Assembly: GCA_002314325.1 (NCBI GenBank)
Contig: DCFC01000053.1
Coordinates: forward strand, 1-19,292
Direction of reading: 5' to 3'
From: Megamonas hypermegale
Lineage (GTDB): Bacteria > Bacillota > Negativicutes > Selenomonadales > Selenomonadaceae
Length of the DNA stretch: 19,292 bases
A program made the translations under genes and the position numbers. Shown here in pieces: positions 5,982 to 13,199 of this stretch. The notes beneath the pieces are model-generated. The model was given only the letters and a program-made list of their open reading frames with translations. It searched no databases and was not told the DNA's origin. Within the stretch, counting starts at the first letter, position 1. Every line of letters begins with the position of its first letter.

Positions 5982-8025
5982 GGATATTCATGTCGCTTTT
6001 ATCGGCAATCCGAACTGCGGCAAGACGACGCTGTTTAATGCCTATACGGGAGCGCATTTGAAGGTGGCGAACTGGCCGGGCGTTACGGTGGAGAAAAAGG
6101 AAGGCGCAATGCGTTTTCACAATGAGAATTACAAACTGGTCGATTTGCCGGGTATTTACAGTCTGACTTCCTATACGATGGAGGAAAAAGTTTCGCGTCA
6201 GTACATTCTCGATGACGAAGTGGATATTGTCGTTGACGTGGCGGATGCTTCGTCTTTGGAGCGCAATCTGTATCTGGCGCTGCAGCTCATTGAGCTGGGC
6301 AAGCCGATGGTGCTGGCGCTCAATATGATGGATATCGTGGAAGAGCGCGGTATGGATATCGACCTTCACCGTCTGCCGGAAATGCTCGGTATTCCTGTCG
6401 TGCCGGTCAGTGCACGCAAAAAAAGAGGCTTGGAAATCCTCATGCACGCCGTAGCTCATCATCAGGGGCGCAAACCGAATGACCGCATAGAACATCAGCA
6501 TTCTGAGCAGGAGCTGAACAGTAAGCATCGTCATGACCATCATAAAGACTGTGTTGTCGTTTACAGTGATGAAATCGAGGATAAAATTGATATAATCGAA
6601 GAGGCTCTGTATGAAAAATACGGTGAGTTGCCGAATATGCGCTGGCATGCCATTAAAGAGCTGGCGCAGGATGCGGAAATTACGGCAAAATATCCGCTCG
6701 ATTTGCCGGACGTGCTCGACCGCAGCTATGAAAAGGACATCATCAAGCAGAAGTACGATTTAATCGAGGAAATAATTCAGGAAGTACTTGTAAATAAGGA
6801 TAAGAAAACACAGGCAACGGACAGAATTGATAAATATCTTACGCATCCGATTTTGGGTGTGCCGATATTTCTAGCGATTATGGCGTTTATTTTCTTTTTG
6901 ACGTTTACCATTGGGGATATGTTTAAGGATTATCTGGTAGAAGGCATCGATATAGTAAGCAAAAATTTGACATTGCTATTAGAGCAATTTCAAGTAAATC
7001 AGGTTGTTTCCTCGCTCTTAATTGACGGGGCGATAGCCGGTGTAGGCGGGATTTTGGCATTTTTGCCGAATATCTTCATTTTGTTTCTGGCGCTTGCCGT
7101 GCTAGAGGACAGTGGTTATATGTCGCGCGTGGCGTATGTAATGGATGGCATTATGGGCAAAGTGGGGCTTTCCGGCAGGGCGTTTATACCGCTTTTGCTC
7201 GGCTTCGGCTGTTCCGTGCCGGCGATTATGGCATCGCGAGCGTTGGAAGACCCGCATGACAGATTGAAAACCATTTTGGTTACGCCGTTTATGTCGTGCA
7301 GTGCGCGATTGCCGATTTACATTTTATTTGCCGGAACGTTTTTTCCGGATAATGCCATGCTGGTAGCTTTTTCCATGTATGTGCTTGGCATTGTTGTGGC
7401 GATTGCGGTGGCGAAAATTTTCTACAAAGTGGATGCGCCGACGCATAAAAACGTACTGCTGATTGAACTGCCGGAATATAAATCGCCGAATGTAACGTCG
7501 ATTTTTCTCTATGCATGGGAAAAAGTCAAATCGTATCTGTCTAAAGCCGGTACGACGATTTTCGTAGCGTCGATAATCATCTGGTTTATTTTGAACTTCA
7601 ATTTATCCGGTATGGTGGAAATCAATGACAGCTTCGGCGCATCTATTGGTAAATTTCTGGCGCCGCTGCTCATTCCAGCGGGACTGGGACTGTGGCAGAT
7701 TGTCGTGGCGCTCATCTCTGGTATTGCCGCAAAGGAAGTTGTCGTGGCAAGTCTCAGCGTGCTTTACGGTATCAGCAATATCAATTCAGCTGAAGGAATG
7801 AGCGAGATGGTAACTCAGCTGGCGCAAGCCGGTTTTACGCAGCTCAATGCTTATGCGCTGATGGTGTTCTGTCTTTTATATACGCCGTGCATAGCAAGTA
7901 TTGTTACGATAAAAAAAGAAACGAATTCCACGAAAGCAATGCTGTTTTCCATTGTATTCCAAATGGTAGTGGCATATATAATGGCAACGCTTGTATATCA
8001 AATTGGCAGTGTGATTTTAAGATAA
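5974..8025 (+). CDS. feoB: FeoB, ferrous iron transporter with N-terminal GTPase
   Basis: The ATG at 5974 is chosen because GGAGG at 5961-5965 has correct spacing, giving 683 residues. The N-terminal G domain carries G1 GNPNCGKTT (11-19), G3 DLPG (57-60) and G4 NMMD (117-120), followed by a helical GDI-like domain. The membrane part holds the conserved gate motifs GFGCSVPAIMASR and, near the C-terminus, LLYTPCIASI with conserved cysteines. Several strongly hydrophobic helices span the rest. It imports Fe(II) across the inner membrane. A His-rich linker lies at about 158-190, with nine histidines between the G domain and the GDI region. The gene is shorter than enterobacterial FeoB (about 770) but normal for Bacillota. 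A terminator follows at 8039. Confidence 0.96.
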   Translation: MSKDIHVAFIGNPNCGKTTLFNAYTGAHLKVANWPGVTVEKKEGAMRFHNENYKLVDLPGIYSLTSYTMEEKVSRQYILDDEVDIVVDVADASSLERNLYLALQLIELGKPMVLALNMMDIVEERGMDIDLHRLPEMLGIPVVPVSARKKRGLEILMHAVAHHQGRKPNDRIEHQHSEQELNSKHRHDHHKDCVVVYSDEIEDKIDIIEEALYEKYGELPNMRWHAIKELAQDAEITAKYPLDLPDVLDRSYEKDIIKQKYDLIEEIIQEVLVNKDKKTQATDRIDKYLTHPILGVPIFLAIMAFIFFLTFTIGDMFKDYLVEGIDIVSKNLTLLLEQFQVNQVVSSLLIDGAIAGVGGILAFLPNIFILFLALAVLEDSGYMSRVAYVMDGIMGKVGLSGRAFIPLLLGFGCSVPAIMASRALEDPHDRLKTILVTPFMSCSARLPIYILFAGTFFPDNAMLVAFSMYVLGIVVAIAVAKIFYKVDAPTHKNVLLIELPEYKSPNVTSIFLYAWEKVKSYLSKAGTTIFVASIIIWFILNFNLSGMVEINDSFGASIGKFLAPLLIPAGLGLWQIVVALISGIAAKEVVVASLSVLYGISNINSAEGMSEMVTQLAQAGFTQLNAYALMVFCLLYTPCIASIVTIKKETNSTKAMLFSIVFQMVVAYIMATLVYQIGSVILR

Positions 8026-8038
8026 TTTGTTATATGAA

Positions 8039-8080
8039 AACAGCTCTTGTACGGATATAAAAATCTATACAAGAGCTGTT
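8039..8080 (+). terminator. Hairpin terminator after feoB
   Basis: AACAGCTCTTGTA (8039-8051) and TACAAGAGCTGTT (8068-8080) form a perfect 13-bp stem with a 16-base loop, beginning 13 bases after the feoB stop. The T content after it is modest. Confidence 0.75.
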
Positions 8081-8089
8081 ATTGTTTGT

Positions 8090-8095
8090 TATAAT
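8090..8095 (+). promoter_or_regulatory. -10 box of the small toxin-like gene
   Basis: TATAAT at 8090-8095 lies just after the feoB terminator and would start a transcript near 8102, about 60 bases before the small ORF. A -35 box is not obvious. Confidence 0.5.
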
Positions 8096-8133
8096 GAAAA
8101 ACAAGGCAAGTATTTATAACTGTTTGCTGGCTA

Positions 8134-8151
8134 CCCGTCATTTATGATGGG
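8134..8151 (+). promoter_or_regulatory. Hairpin overlapping the Shine-Dalgarno of the toxin-like gene
   Basis: CCCGTCA (8134-8140) can pair with TGATGGG (8145-8151) around a TTTA loop. The GGG of the right arm begins the ribosome site GGGAGGTGAT, so folding would limit translation, as in many type I toxin mRNAs. Confidence 0.5.
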
Positions 8152-8161
8152 AGGTGATAGC

Positions 8162-8278
8162 ATGAGCATAAATGATTTAATCATTATGATTTGCGATATT
8201 GTTGCTGCCAACAACGTATCTATAATCATCGCTTTTACAGCTGTGCTTTTCGTTATCGCTTGCGAGCTTAGAAAATAA
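8162..8278 (+). CDS. 38-residue hydrophobic peptide, candidate type I toxin (TxpA/Hol_Tox-like)
   Basis: The ORF begins with ATG preceded by GGAGGTGAT, a very strong ribosome site. It encodes a peptide starting MSINDLIIMICDIVAANN and ending CELRK, with one transmembrane helix at about residues 19-34 (VSIIIAFTAVLFVIAC) and a charged C-terminus. Small hydrophobic peptides of this layout are toxins of type I systems such as TxpA/RatA or the holin-like toxin family; assignment is by architecture, not by a clear sequence match. Supporting context is a Shine-Dalgarno-sequestering hairpin upstream, a bidirectional terminator at the stop codon and a convergent antisense promoter at 8399-8427. Such peptides insert into the membrane when their antisense RNA is lost. 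Confidence 0.7.
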   Translation: MSINDLIIMICDIVAANNVSIIIAFTAVLFVIACELRK

Positions 8279-8309
8279 GCCGCTAGTTAGCCGTTAACGT
8301 AAGCGACTT
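8277..8309. terminator. Bidirectional terminator shared by toxin mRNA and antisense RNA
   Basis: AAGCCGCT (8277-8284) pairs with AGCGACTT (8302-8309), with an inner GTTA...TAAC stem (8286-8298). On the plus strand TTTT follows; on the minus strand GCTTATTTTC follows. It begins at the toxin stop codon, so convergent transcripts would overlap at their 3' ends here. Confidence 0.6.
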
Positions 8310-8393
8310 TTCACCATATAAAAAATGATGAGTGCCAGAACGTTGCCAGACGTAAAAGAACATTATAGATACTTGCCGTTATTTTTTATCATA
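8277..8393 (-). ncRNA. Candidate antisense antitoxin RNA (RatA-like layout)
   Basis: The RNA is predicted from a minus-strand promoter (8399-8427) and the terminator at 8277-8309, giving about 115 nucleotides that overlap the 3' end of the toxin mRNA. The RNA start is estimated from the -10 box. Its 5' region contains GGCAAGTATCTATAA, which matches 14 of 15 bases of the toxin mRNA leader (8105-8119). Expression has not been shown. Confidence 0.5.
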
Positions 8394-8398
8394 ATTTG

Positions 8399-8427
8399 AT
8401 TATAGCGCAGAATAAAAGATATTTCAA
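8399..8427 (-). promoter_or_regulatory. Antisense promoter with consensus-like boxes
   Basis: On the minus strand TTGAAA (8427-8422) and TATAAT (8404-8399) are separated by exactly 17 bases, a near-consensus sigma-70-type promoter. No protein-coding gene follows on that strand, which points to a regulatory RNA. Confidence 0.65.
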
Positions 8428-8676
8428 TCTGCTTATTTGGGCTGACAACTTCATTTGTTATTGCTTTATAACTTTACGGCTAAAAACGGTATTGAACAAG
8501 TGTAAAAGACATTGCAATACCATTTTTATTTTTACAAATGGTCTGTTTGTTTACTGATAATATACACTTTTACAAAAGTTCCACTGTGAATATATTGCTT
8601 AAATGATTGTGTAATGTTAAAATTTTAGTAAAGATAAATTTCTGTTAATTGTAAATTTTTTGTAAGAGGTGATAGT
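8428..8676. other. Intergenic region before the YjbQ gene
   Basis: No ORF was seen. It holds an inverted repeat ACCATTT (8519-8525) and AAATGGT (8536-8542), and the 14-base TTAAAATTTTAGTA (8617-8630) related to the integrase-flanking repeat. No convincing promoter could be fixed. Confidence 0.4.
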
Positions 8677-9198
8677 ATGTCTATTTATAAAGAAACGATT
8701 AAATTGACTTCACACGGAGAAACTCCTACATTTTTTGATATTACACCGCAGGTAAAACAGGCGATAGAAAACAGCGGCATTAAAAACGGCATCTGCACGG
8801 TAATTTCTCCGCATACGACATGCGCCGTATTCTTTGAAGAATTTGTGCATGATTATACGGAAAGCGGCGACGAATTTTTACAGGCGGATTTGAATGATAT
8901 ATTGAAAAAAATCATACCGGACAATATTGCGGAAGGTCAGTACCGTTATCCGGGTGAAAAGCATTATGAAGCAGTGGCTTCCTGGCCGAATGCGGAAGAT
9001 TATCTGCCAGGCGGCGACAGAACGGCGCTCTTGAATTGCGATGCGCATTTGAAAGCGACGATAATCGGCTCGAGCGAAACGTTTGAGGTTGACGGCGGCA
9101 AGCTCGGTGTAGGCACGACGGGTTACGTTTATTTCGTGGATTTTGACAGAACACGTTCCCGTACGCGCAAATGCAAAATCATCGTTATGGGTGAATGA
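8677..9198 (+). CDS. YjbQ/UPF0047 family protein (secondary thiamine-phosphate synthase type)
   Basis: The 173-residue protein starts at an ATG after GAGGTGAT. It contains the UPF0047 features GICTVISPHTTCAVFFEE, a metal-site histidine segment (PGEKHYEAV), NCDAHLKATIIGSSETF and a C-terminal TGYVYFVDFD. Members of this family show weak thiamine-phosphate synthase activity (family knowledge), but their true role is unsettled. It is somewhat longer than the roughly 140-residue core, owing to an insert around residues 84-108. About 110 bases separate it from the aldolase gene, so it may be in the same transcript, although no promoter or terminator could be fixed between them. Confidence 0.85.
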   Translation: MSIYKETIKLTSHGETPTFFDITPQVKQAIENSGIKNGICTVISPHTTCAVFFEEFVHDYTESGDEFLQADLNDILKKIIPDNIAEGQYRYPGEKHYEAVASWPNAEDYLPGGDRTALLNCDAHLKATIIGSSETFEVDGGKLGVGTTGYVYFVDFDRTRSRTRKCKIIVMGE

Positions 9199-9310
9199 GA
9201 TATTTACTAGGTATGACGCTGAAAATCCGTAAGCGTTTATAAGCAGAAAGTATTCAGTATACATTTTATGTTTAGAGAGAGTTTCTGTAGAGAAATGGGA
9301 GGTCTAAGAT

Positions 9311-10144
9311 ATGATTATTTCATCGAAAGAATTGTTGCAAACAGCGAAGGAAAAACATTTTGCCGTTCCGTCTGCGAACTTTGTCGACCAGCTGTCGGCG
9401 AGAGCGCATATTGAAGTAGCGGAAGAAATGAATTTGCCGCTCATTCTGTCTTTTGCGCAGAGCCATAGCGTGTATCAGTCGCTGGAAGAAGCGGCGGCGC
9501 TCGGCAAATATTATGCGGCTAAAGCGAAAGTGCCGGTTGTCTTACATCTCGACCACGGCGAAGATTTCACTTTTGTCGAAAAAGCTGTTGAACTCGGTTT
9601 TACTTCTGTCATGATTGACGCATCGAGCAAATCGCTGGATGAAAATATAAAGATTACAAAGGAAATTGTGGATATGGCGCATGCGCATGATGTCTGCGTG
9701 GAAGCGGAAATCGGCCATGTCGGCACCGGTATCAGCGTGGATAAATTCAGCGAAGCTCAGTCTATTTACACTTCCGTCGATGAAGCCGTAACGCTCACGG
9801 AAAAAACAGGTCTTGATTCTCTGGCTGTATCCATCGGCACGGCGCACGGCAGTTACAAAGGAACGCCGGTCATCAATTTTGAACGATTAAAAGAACTTTC
9901 CAAAAATGTTCCTGTACCGCTCGTTCTGCACGGCGGCTCTTCCTCCGGTGATGAAAATTTGGAAAAATGCGCGCTCGGCGGCATTGCAAAAATCAACATC
10001 TACACCGATTTTATTTTAGGTGCGTACAATAATTTGCAGGAAAAACAGGCGAAAGATTATTATAATGCGAAAGAAATACTGAAAGACGGCATGAAAGACG
10101 TTCTGCGCCGTTATTATAAAGTATTCCATACGCAAAATATTTAA
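9311..10144 (+). CDS. Class II ketose-bisphosphate aldolase
   Basis: The 277-residue zinc-dependent TIM-barrel aldolase starts after GGGAGGTC. Catalytic D81 and zinc ligand H82 lie in HLDHGEDF (79-86), E133 in EAEIGHVG, H179 in IGTAHG and H207 in LHGGSSSG; KINIYTD near 226 is the phosphate-binding region. The family splits ketose bisphosphates (fructose or tagatose 1,6-bisphosphate) or ketose 1-phosphates into dihydroxyacetone phosphate and an aldehyde. Sequence alone does not fix the substrate. The isomerase gene follows after 26 bases, so the two form an operon and could convert a ketose phosphate to glyceraldehyde 3-phosphate. Confidence 0.9.
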   Translation: MIISSKELLQTAKEKHFAVPSANFVDQLSARAHIEVAEEMNLPLILSFAQSHSVYQSLEEAAALGKYYAAKAKVPVVLHLDHGEDFTFVEKAVELGFTSVMIDASSKSLDENIKITKEIVDMAHAHDVCVEAEIGHVGTGISVDKFSEAQSIYTSVDEAVTLTEKTGLDSLAVSIGTAHGSYKGTPVINFERLKELSKNVPVPLVLHGGSSSGDENLEKCALGGIAKINIYTDFILGAYNNLQEKQAKDYYNAKEILKDGMKDVLRRYYKVFHTQNI

Positions 10145-10170
10145 CAGGTGAAAAATTAGGAGGGTTTCTG

Positions 10171-10860
10171 ATGAGAAAAATTCGTACACCGTTTTTTATG
10201 GTAAATCCGAAATCGTATCTGTACGGCGAAAGACTTTTGAAACTGGCGAAAGCTGCCGATGAATTTGCTAAAGACAAGGATTTCGACGTATTTTTCACGG
10301 CGCCGTTCGTGGATTTGCGCATGATTGCGGAAAATACTTCCAACTTAATCGTAACGGCGCAGCATATGGACAGTCTTAAAGCCGGCCGCGGCATGGGCTA
10401 CATCGTGCCGGAAGCACTCGCTGAAGCAGGTGTAAAAGCCGTATTTTTAAATCATGCTGAACATTCGCTGAAAGTATGCGAACTGGTGAAAGTAATGCAG
10501 CGCGCCAAAGAAAACGGCATTTATACGGTAGTATGCGCTGACTCCGTAAAAGAAGCGCAGGCGATTGCCATGCTGAAACCGGATATTTTATTGTGCGAAC
10601 CGACGGAATTAATCGGCACGGGCAATGTCAGCGACAAATCGTATATTGAAGCGACGAACAATGCCATCCGCAGCATTGACCCGGAAATTTTAATCATGCA
10701 GGCAGCCGGTATCAGCACGGGCAAGGATGTATATGCTACGATTATCAGCGGTGCTGATGGCACGGGCTGCACGAGCGGTATCGTCTGCGCCGATGACCCG
10801 GAAGGCATGGTCAAGGAAATGCTTGATGCCATCGTTCAGGCTGTAAAAGACAAAGCATAA
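10171..10860 (+). CDS. Triosephosphate isomerase-family protein of archaeal-like type
   Basis: The 229-residue protein starts after TTAGGAGGGTTTCTG. It keeps the isomerase catalytic set: N12 and K14 in VNPKSY, H95 in LNHAEHS and E143 in CEPTELIGTG. Its short length and the patterns TAQHMDSLKAGRGMGYIVPE and QAAGISTGKDV resemble archaeal triosephosphate isomerases more than the usual 250-residue bacterial enzyme. It may interconvert dihydroxyacetone phosphate and glyceraldehyde 3-phosphate for the upstream aldolase. Isomerase paralogues in polyol loci can instead act on tetrulose phosphates (EryH-like), so the substrate is open. Confidence 0.82.
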   Translation: MRKIRTPFFMVNPKSYLYGERLLKLAKAADEFAKDKDFDVFFTAPFVDLRMIAENTSNLIVTAQHMDSLKAGRGMGYIVPEALAEAGVKAVFLNHAEHSLKVCELVKVMQRAKENGIYTVVCADSVKEAQAIAMLKPDILLCEPTELIGTGNVSDKSYIEATNNAIRSIDPEILIMQAAGISTGKDVYATIISGADGTGCTSGIVCADDPEGMVKEMLDAIVQAVKDKA

Positions 10861-10951
10861 AAATTAAAAATTAAATACAACACGGCTTAATGGATAATAA
10901 TACTATAGATTTTACACATAGCAGCAGTAAGAGATAAAAGCAGAAGAAGTC

Positions 10952-11013
10952 ATACGATACTCTGTATCAGCTAGTTAATAGCATTTACCCCCACCAGATA
11001 CAGGGTATTGTAT
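10952..11013. repeat. Large hairpin upstream of the first srlA
   Basis: A 17-base arm (10952-10968, containing TCTGTATC) pairs along its whole length with 10997-11013 (containing GATACAGGG), with two G-T pairs. The 28-base loop holds a small inner stem GCTA...TAGC and a C-rich stretch TACCCCCACC. There is no T run, so it is unlikely to be a simple terminator. Confidence 0.6.
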
Positions 11014-11101
11014 GGCTAAAAATTTGACTGGCAGAATGAGTAGGATTTGTAGTATTTATTATAAATCTGAAAATTTATAATAGTTAAAGGAGCTGGATAT
11101 T

Positions 11102-11614
11102 ATGGAATTTATTGCGTTTTTAGCCAACGGTTTTATTGAACTGTTTAAAGCCGGTGCTGCTACGTTCATCGGTTGGGTAACGGGGATTATCCCGCTTGTT
11201 GTCGTACTCATGACGGCGGTAAGCGCCTGCATTAAGTTAATCGGTGAAGACAGAGTATACGGCGTGGCTCAGAAGCTGACGAAGTACACGATTACCCGTT
11301 ATACGATAGTGCCTATTCTGGCTGTAATCTTCCTGGCCAATCCGATGTGCTATACGTTCGGCCGTTTTATGGAAGAAAAATACAAACCGGCATTTTATGA
11401 TGCGACGGTTAGCTTCGTTCATCCGGTAACGGGTCTGTTCCCGCATGCCAATGGCGGCGAACTGTTCGTATACATGGGAATTGCAACGGGTATAACGACG
11501 CTCGGTCTGCCGCTCGGCGATTTGGCGGTGCGTTACTTTATCGTCGGTATAATCGTTATCTTAATCCGCGGTATTGTAACGGAAAAAATTTATGCGAGAA
11601 TGTCGTCTAAATAA
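11102..11614 (+). CDS. srlA: PTS glucitol/sorbitol-type EIIC subunit, first (orphan) copy
   Basis: The 170-residue membrane protein matches SrlA/GutA: ANGFIELFKAGAATF at the start, IPLVVVLMTAVSACIKLIG, the conserved LANPMCYTFGRF and TGLFPHANGGELFVYMG. It has several hydrophobic helices and would form part of the sugar channel together with SrlE. By eye it is about 81% identical to the second copy at 13200, nearly identical from residue 90 to 150, with many synonymous differences. It stands alone, separated from the regulator by 190 bases with its own promoter, and from the isomerase by 241 bases with a large hairpin. AAAGGAG precedes the start. It may be a duplicate with altered substrate range or expression. 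Confidence 0.93.
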   Translation: MEFIAFLANGFIELFKAGAATFIGWVTGIIPLVVVLMTAVSACIKLIGEDRVYGVAQKLTKYTITRYTIVPILAVIFLANPMCYTFGRFMEEKYKPAFYDATVSFVHPVTGLFPHANGGELFVYMGIATGITTLGLPLGDLAVRYFIVGIIVILIRGIVTEKIYARMSSK

Positions 11615-11705
11615 TGCCGCATTGAAGGTATAGATATGAATGATATAATATAGAACATTTGTATCTAAGATAAAATACTTTAACATTTGTTCTGATTTAA
11701 TAGTA

Positions 11706-11734
11706 TTGTAAATATAAGGCTCAGCATGTATAAT
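11706..11734 (+). promoter_or_regulatory. Promoter of the SorC regulator-glucitol PTS operon
   Basis: TTGTAA (11706-11711) and TATAAT (11729-11734) are spaced 17 bases apart, upstream of the regulator start at 11805. Just downstream, AATCAT (11737-11742) and ATGATT (11757-11762) form an inverted pair that could be an operator for autoregulation. Confidence 0.6.
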
Positions 11735-11804
11735 AAAATCATCAAGTGAGTTACGAATGATTGAGCAATAAAAAATATTCTATTTATTGGAACAGGTGCG
11801 GCTT

Positions 11805-12764
11805 ATGAAAAAAATAATTGACGACATCAGATTGATTTATAAATGCTGCAGCTTGTATTACGAGGACAATATGAGCCAGCAGGAAATATCAGAAACACTG
11901 CAGATATCGCGTCCTTCAGTGGCCCGGATGATAAAAAGCGGACGGGCGAGCGGTATCGTGAAAATTGAAATAAAAAATCCCGATAATCTCGTTTTTGCCA
12001 ATATGGAAAGAGAGCTGGAAAAGAAATTTGGCTTGGAGGAAGTGGTCATCGCTCCTACAAATAATGCCGACAGTATGAATGAGGATTTGGCGAAAGAAAC
12101 GCTGCGCTTCATTACGAGGATTGCAGAGGACAGAGAATATATCGGGGTTACGATGGGTATGACGCTCAGAAATATCACGCGTACCAATTTATCCAACACA
12201 GAAAAATTAAAATGTACTTTTGTTCCTATTATCGGCGGTATCGGTGAAAGCCGTTACGATATACATTCCAATTATATAGCAATGGCTTTTGCCAATATAT
12301 TCAAAGCCAACTGTTTGCAGTTTTTTGCTCCGCTCATGTTTTCCAAACCGGATTTGCTGCATAACTTTTTGGAAGAAGAATCCATGCAGAGCATTTTGAA
12401 AAGCTTCAATAAAATAACGACTGTCATTATGGGGATTGGCATACTGGACAAAGACCAGTCCACCATACTGAAAACAGGCTACATCACGGAGAAGATGTTT
12501 GACGATTTCGTGCAAAGGGGAGCTGTAGGCGACGTTGCCATGCAGTTTTTTGACAAACACGGCAATGTCGAAGCGTTCGACAGTTTCAACAAGCTCGTTT
12601 CCGGTATGCCGATTGACAAGCTGAAGAAAGTACGGCGCAAAATCGGTATCGCCACGGGAGCCGGCAAGGTGGAAAGCGTGGTCGGCGCGATAAACGGCAA
12701 ATTCGTTAATATTCTTATTATAGACTCTGACTGTGCGCAGGCGTTATTAAATTATAAGGAATGA
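11805..12764 (+). CDS. SorC/DeoR-type sugar-binding transcriptional regulator
   Basis: The ATG at 11805 (AGGTG upstream) is preferred over the TTG at 11787, giving 319 residues. A helix-turn-helix lies at about 23-46 (MSQQEISETLQISRPSVARM). The rest is the sugar-binding domain of the SorC family, which is related to phosphosugar isomerase folds, with VTMGMTLRNI, VPIIGGIGESRYDIHSN and a C-terminal GKVESVVGAING. Such proteins bind a phosphorylated sugar and control the adjacent catabolic operon. The next gene, gutM, begins six bases after its stop, so regulator and PTS genes share a transcript. Classical enteric sorbitol operons use SrlR (DeoR) plus GutM, so this pairing with a SorC-type protein is typical of Bacillota. 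Confidence 0.9.
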   Translation: MKKIIDDIRLIYKCCSLYYEDNMSQQEISETLQISRPSVARMIKSGRASGIVKIEIKNPDNLVFANMERELEKKFGLEEVVIAPTNNADSMNEDLAKETLRFITRIAEDREYIGVTMGMTLRNITRTNLSNTEKLKCTFVPIIGGIGESRYDIHSNYIAMAFANIFKANCLQFFAPLMFSKPDLLHNFLEEESMQSILKSFNKITTVIMGIGILDKDQSTILKTGYITEKMFDDFVQRGAVGDVAMQFFDKHGNVEAFDSFNKLVSGMPIDKLKKVRRKIGIATGAGKVESVVGAINGKFVNILIIDSDCAQALLNYKE

Positions 12765-12769
12765 TGACA

Positions 12770-13174
12770 ATGGATTTTACGATGCTGTTTGTATGTCTGC
12801 TCGTTTTTATGGTGATACAGGCAACCGGTACATACGTACAGGTGAGGCAGTATAAAAAGGCGGTGCGCCGTCTGCACAAAAAAGGCAATGTCGGTATCGG
12901 CAGCAGACGTTCAAGACTGAAAAACAATATTGTGATTATAGCTTGCAACAGCGAAGGGCTTATTCTGGATGCGGAGCTGATGGAAGGGCTTACCGTATTC
13001 ACGAAGTTCAAAAAGATGCCGGAAGTCATCGGCAGAAATGTTTTTGAACTGCGCGACGAATACGCAAAGATTTCCTCCAAGAAAGAAAAGAAACGCTTCC
13101 GCGGCCATATGGAAGCTGTAAGAGCTTTATGCAATCGGTTGGAAAGCGACGGACAGGAAGAAGCTGTAAGTTGA
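12770..13174 (+). CDS. gutM: GutM-family glucitol operon activator
   Basis: AAGGA at 12756-12760 fits the ATG at 12770 (MDFTMLF), giving 134 residues. A single N-terminal membrane helix covers about 4-20, followed by a cytoplasmic basic region (QVRQYKKAVRRLHKKGNVGIG) and a compact domain with SRLKNNIVIIACN. This is the SrlM/GutM pattern. GutM proteins activate glucitol operons, probably from the membrane. Its place between the regulator and srlA matches known gut operons. Confidence 0.88.
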   Translation: MDFTMLFVCLLVFMVIQATGTYVQVRQYKKAVRRLHKKGNVGIGSRRSRLKNNIVIIACNSEGLILDAELMEGLTVFTKFKKMPEVIGRNVFELRDEYAKISSKKEKKRFRGHMEAVRALCNRLESDGQEEAVS

Positions 13175-13199
13175 TAAAGATAAAATAGGAGGAACAAAA

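Noticed and set aside
5950..6648. 232-residue ORF on the minus strand
   Set aside because: It lies entirely opposite feoB, has no ribosome site and reads like a low-complexity shadow of FeoB codon usage.
8677..9198. Functional link between the YjbQ protein and thiamine supply for transketolase
   Set aside because: It is attractive because transketolase uses thiamine diphosphate, but the genes are 8 kb apart and YjbQ's role is unsettled.
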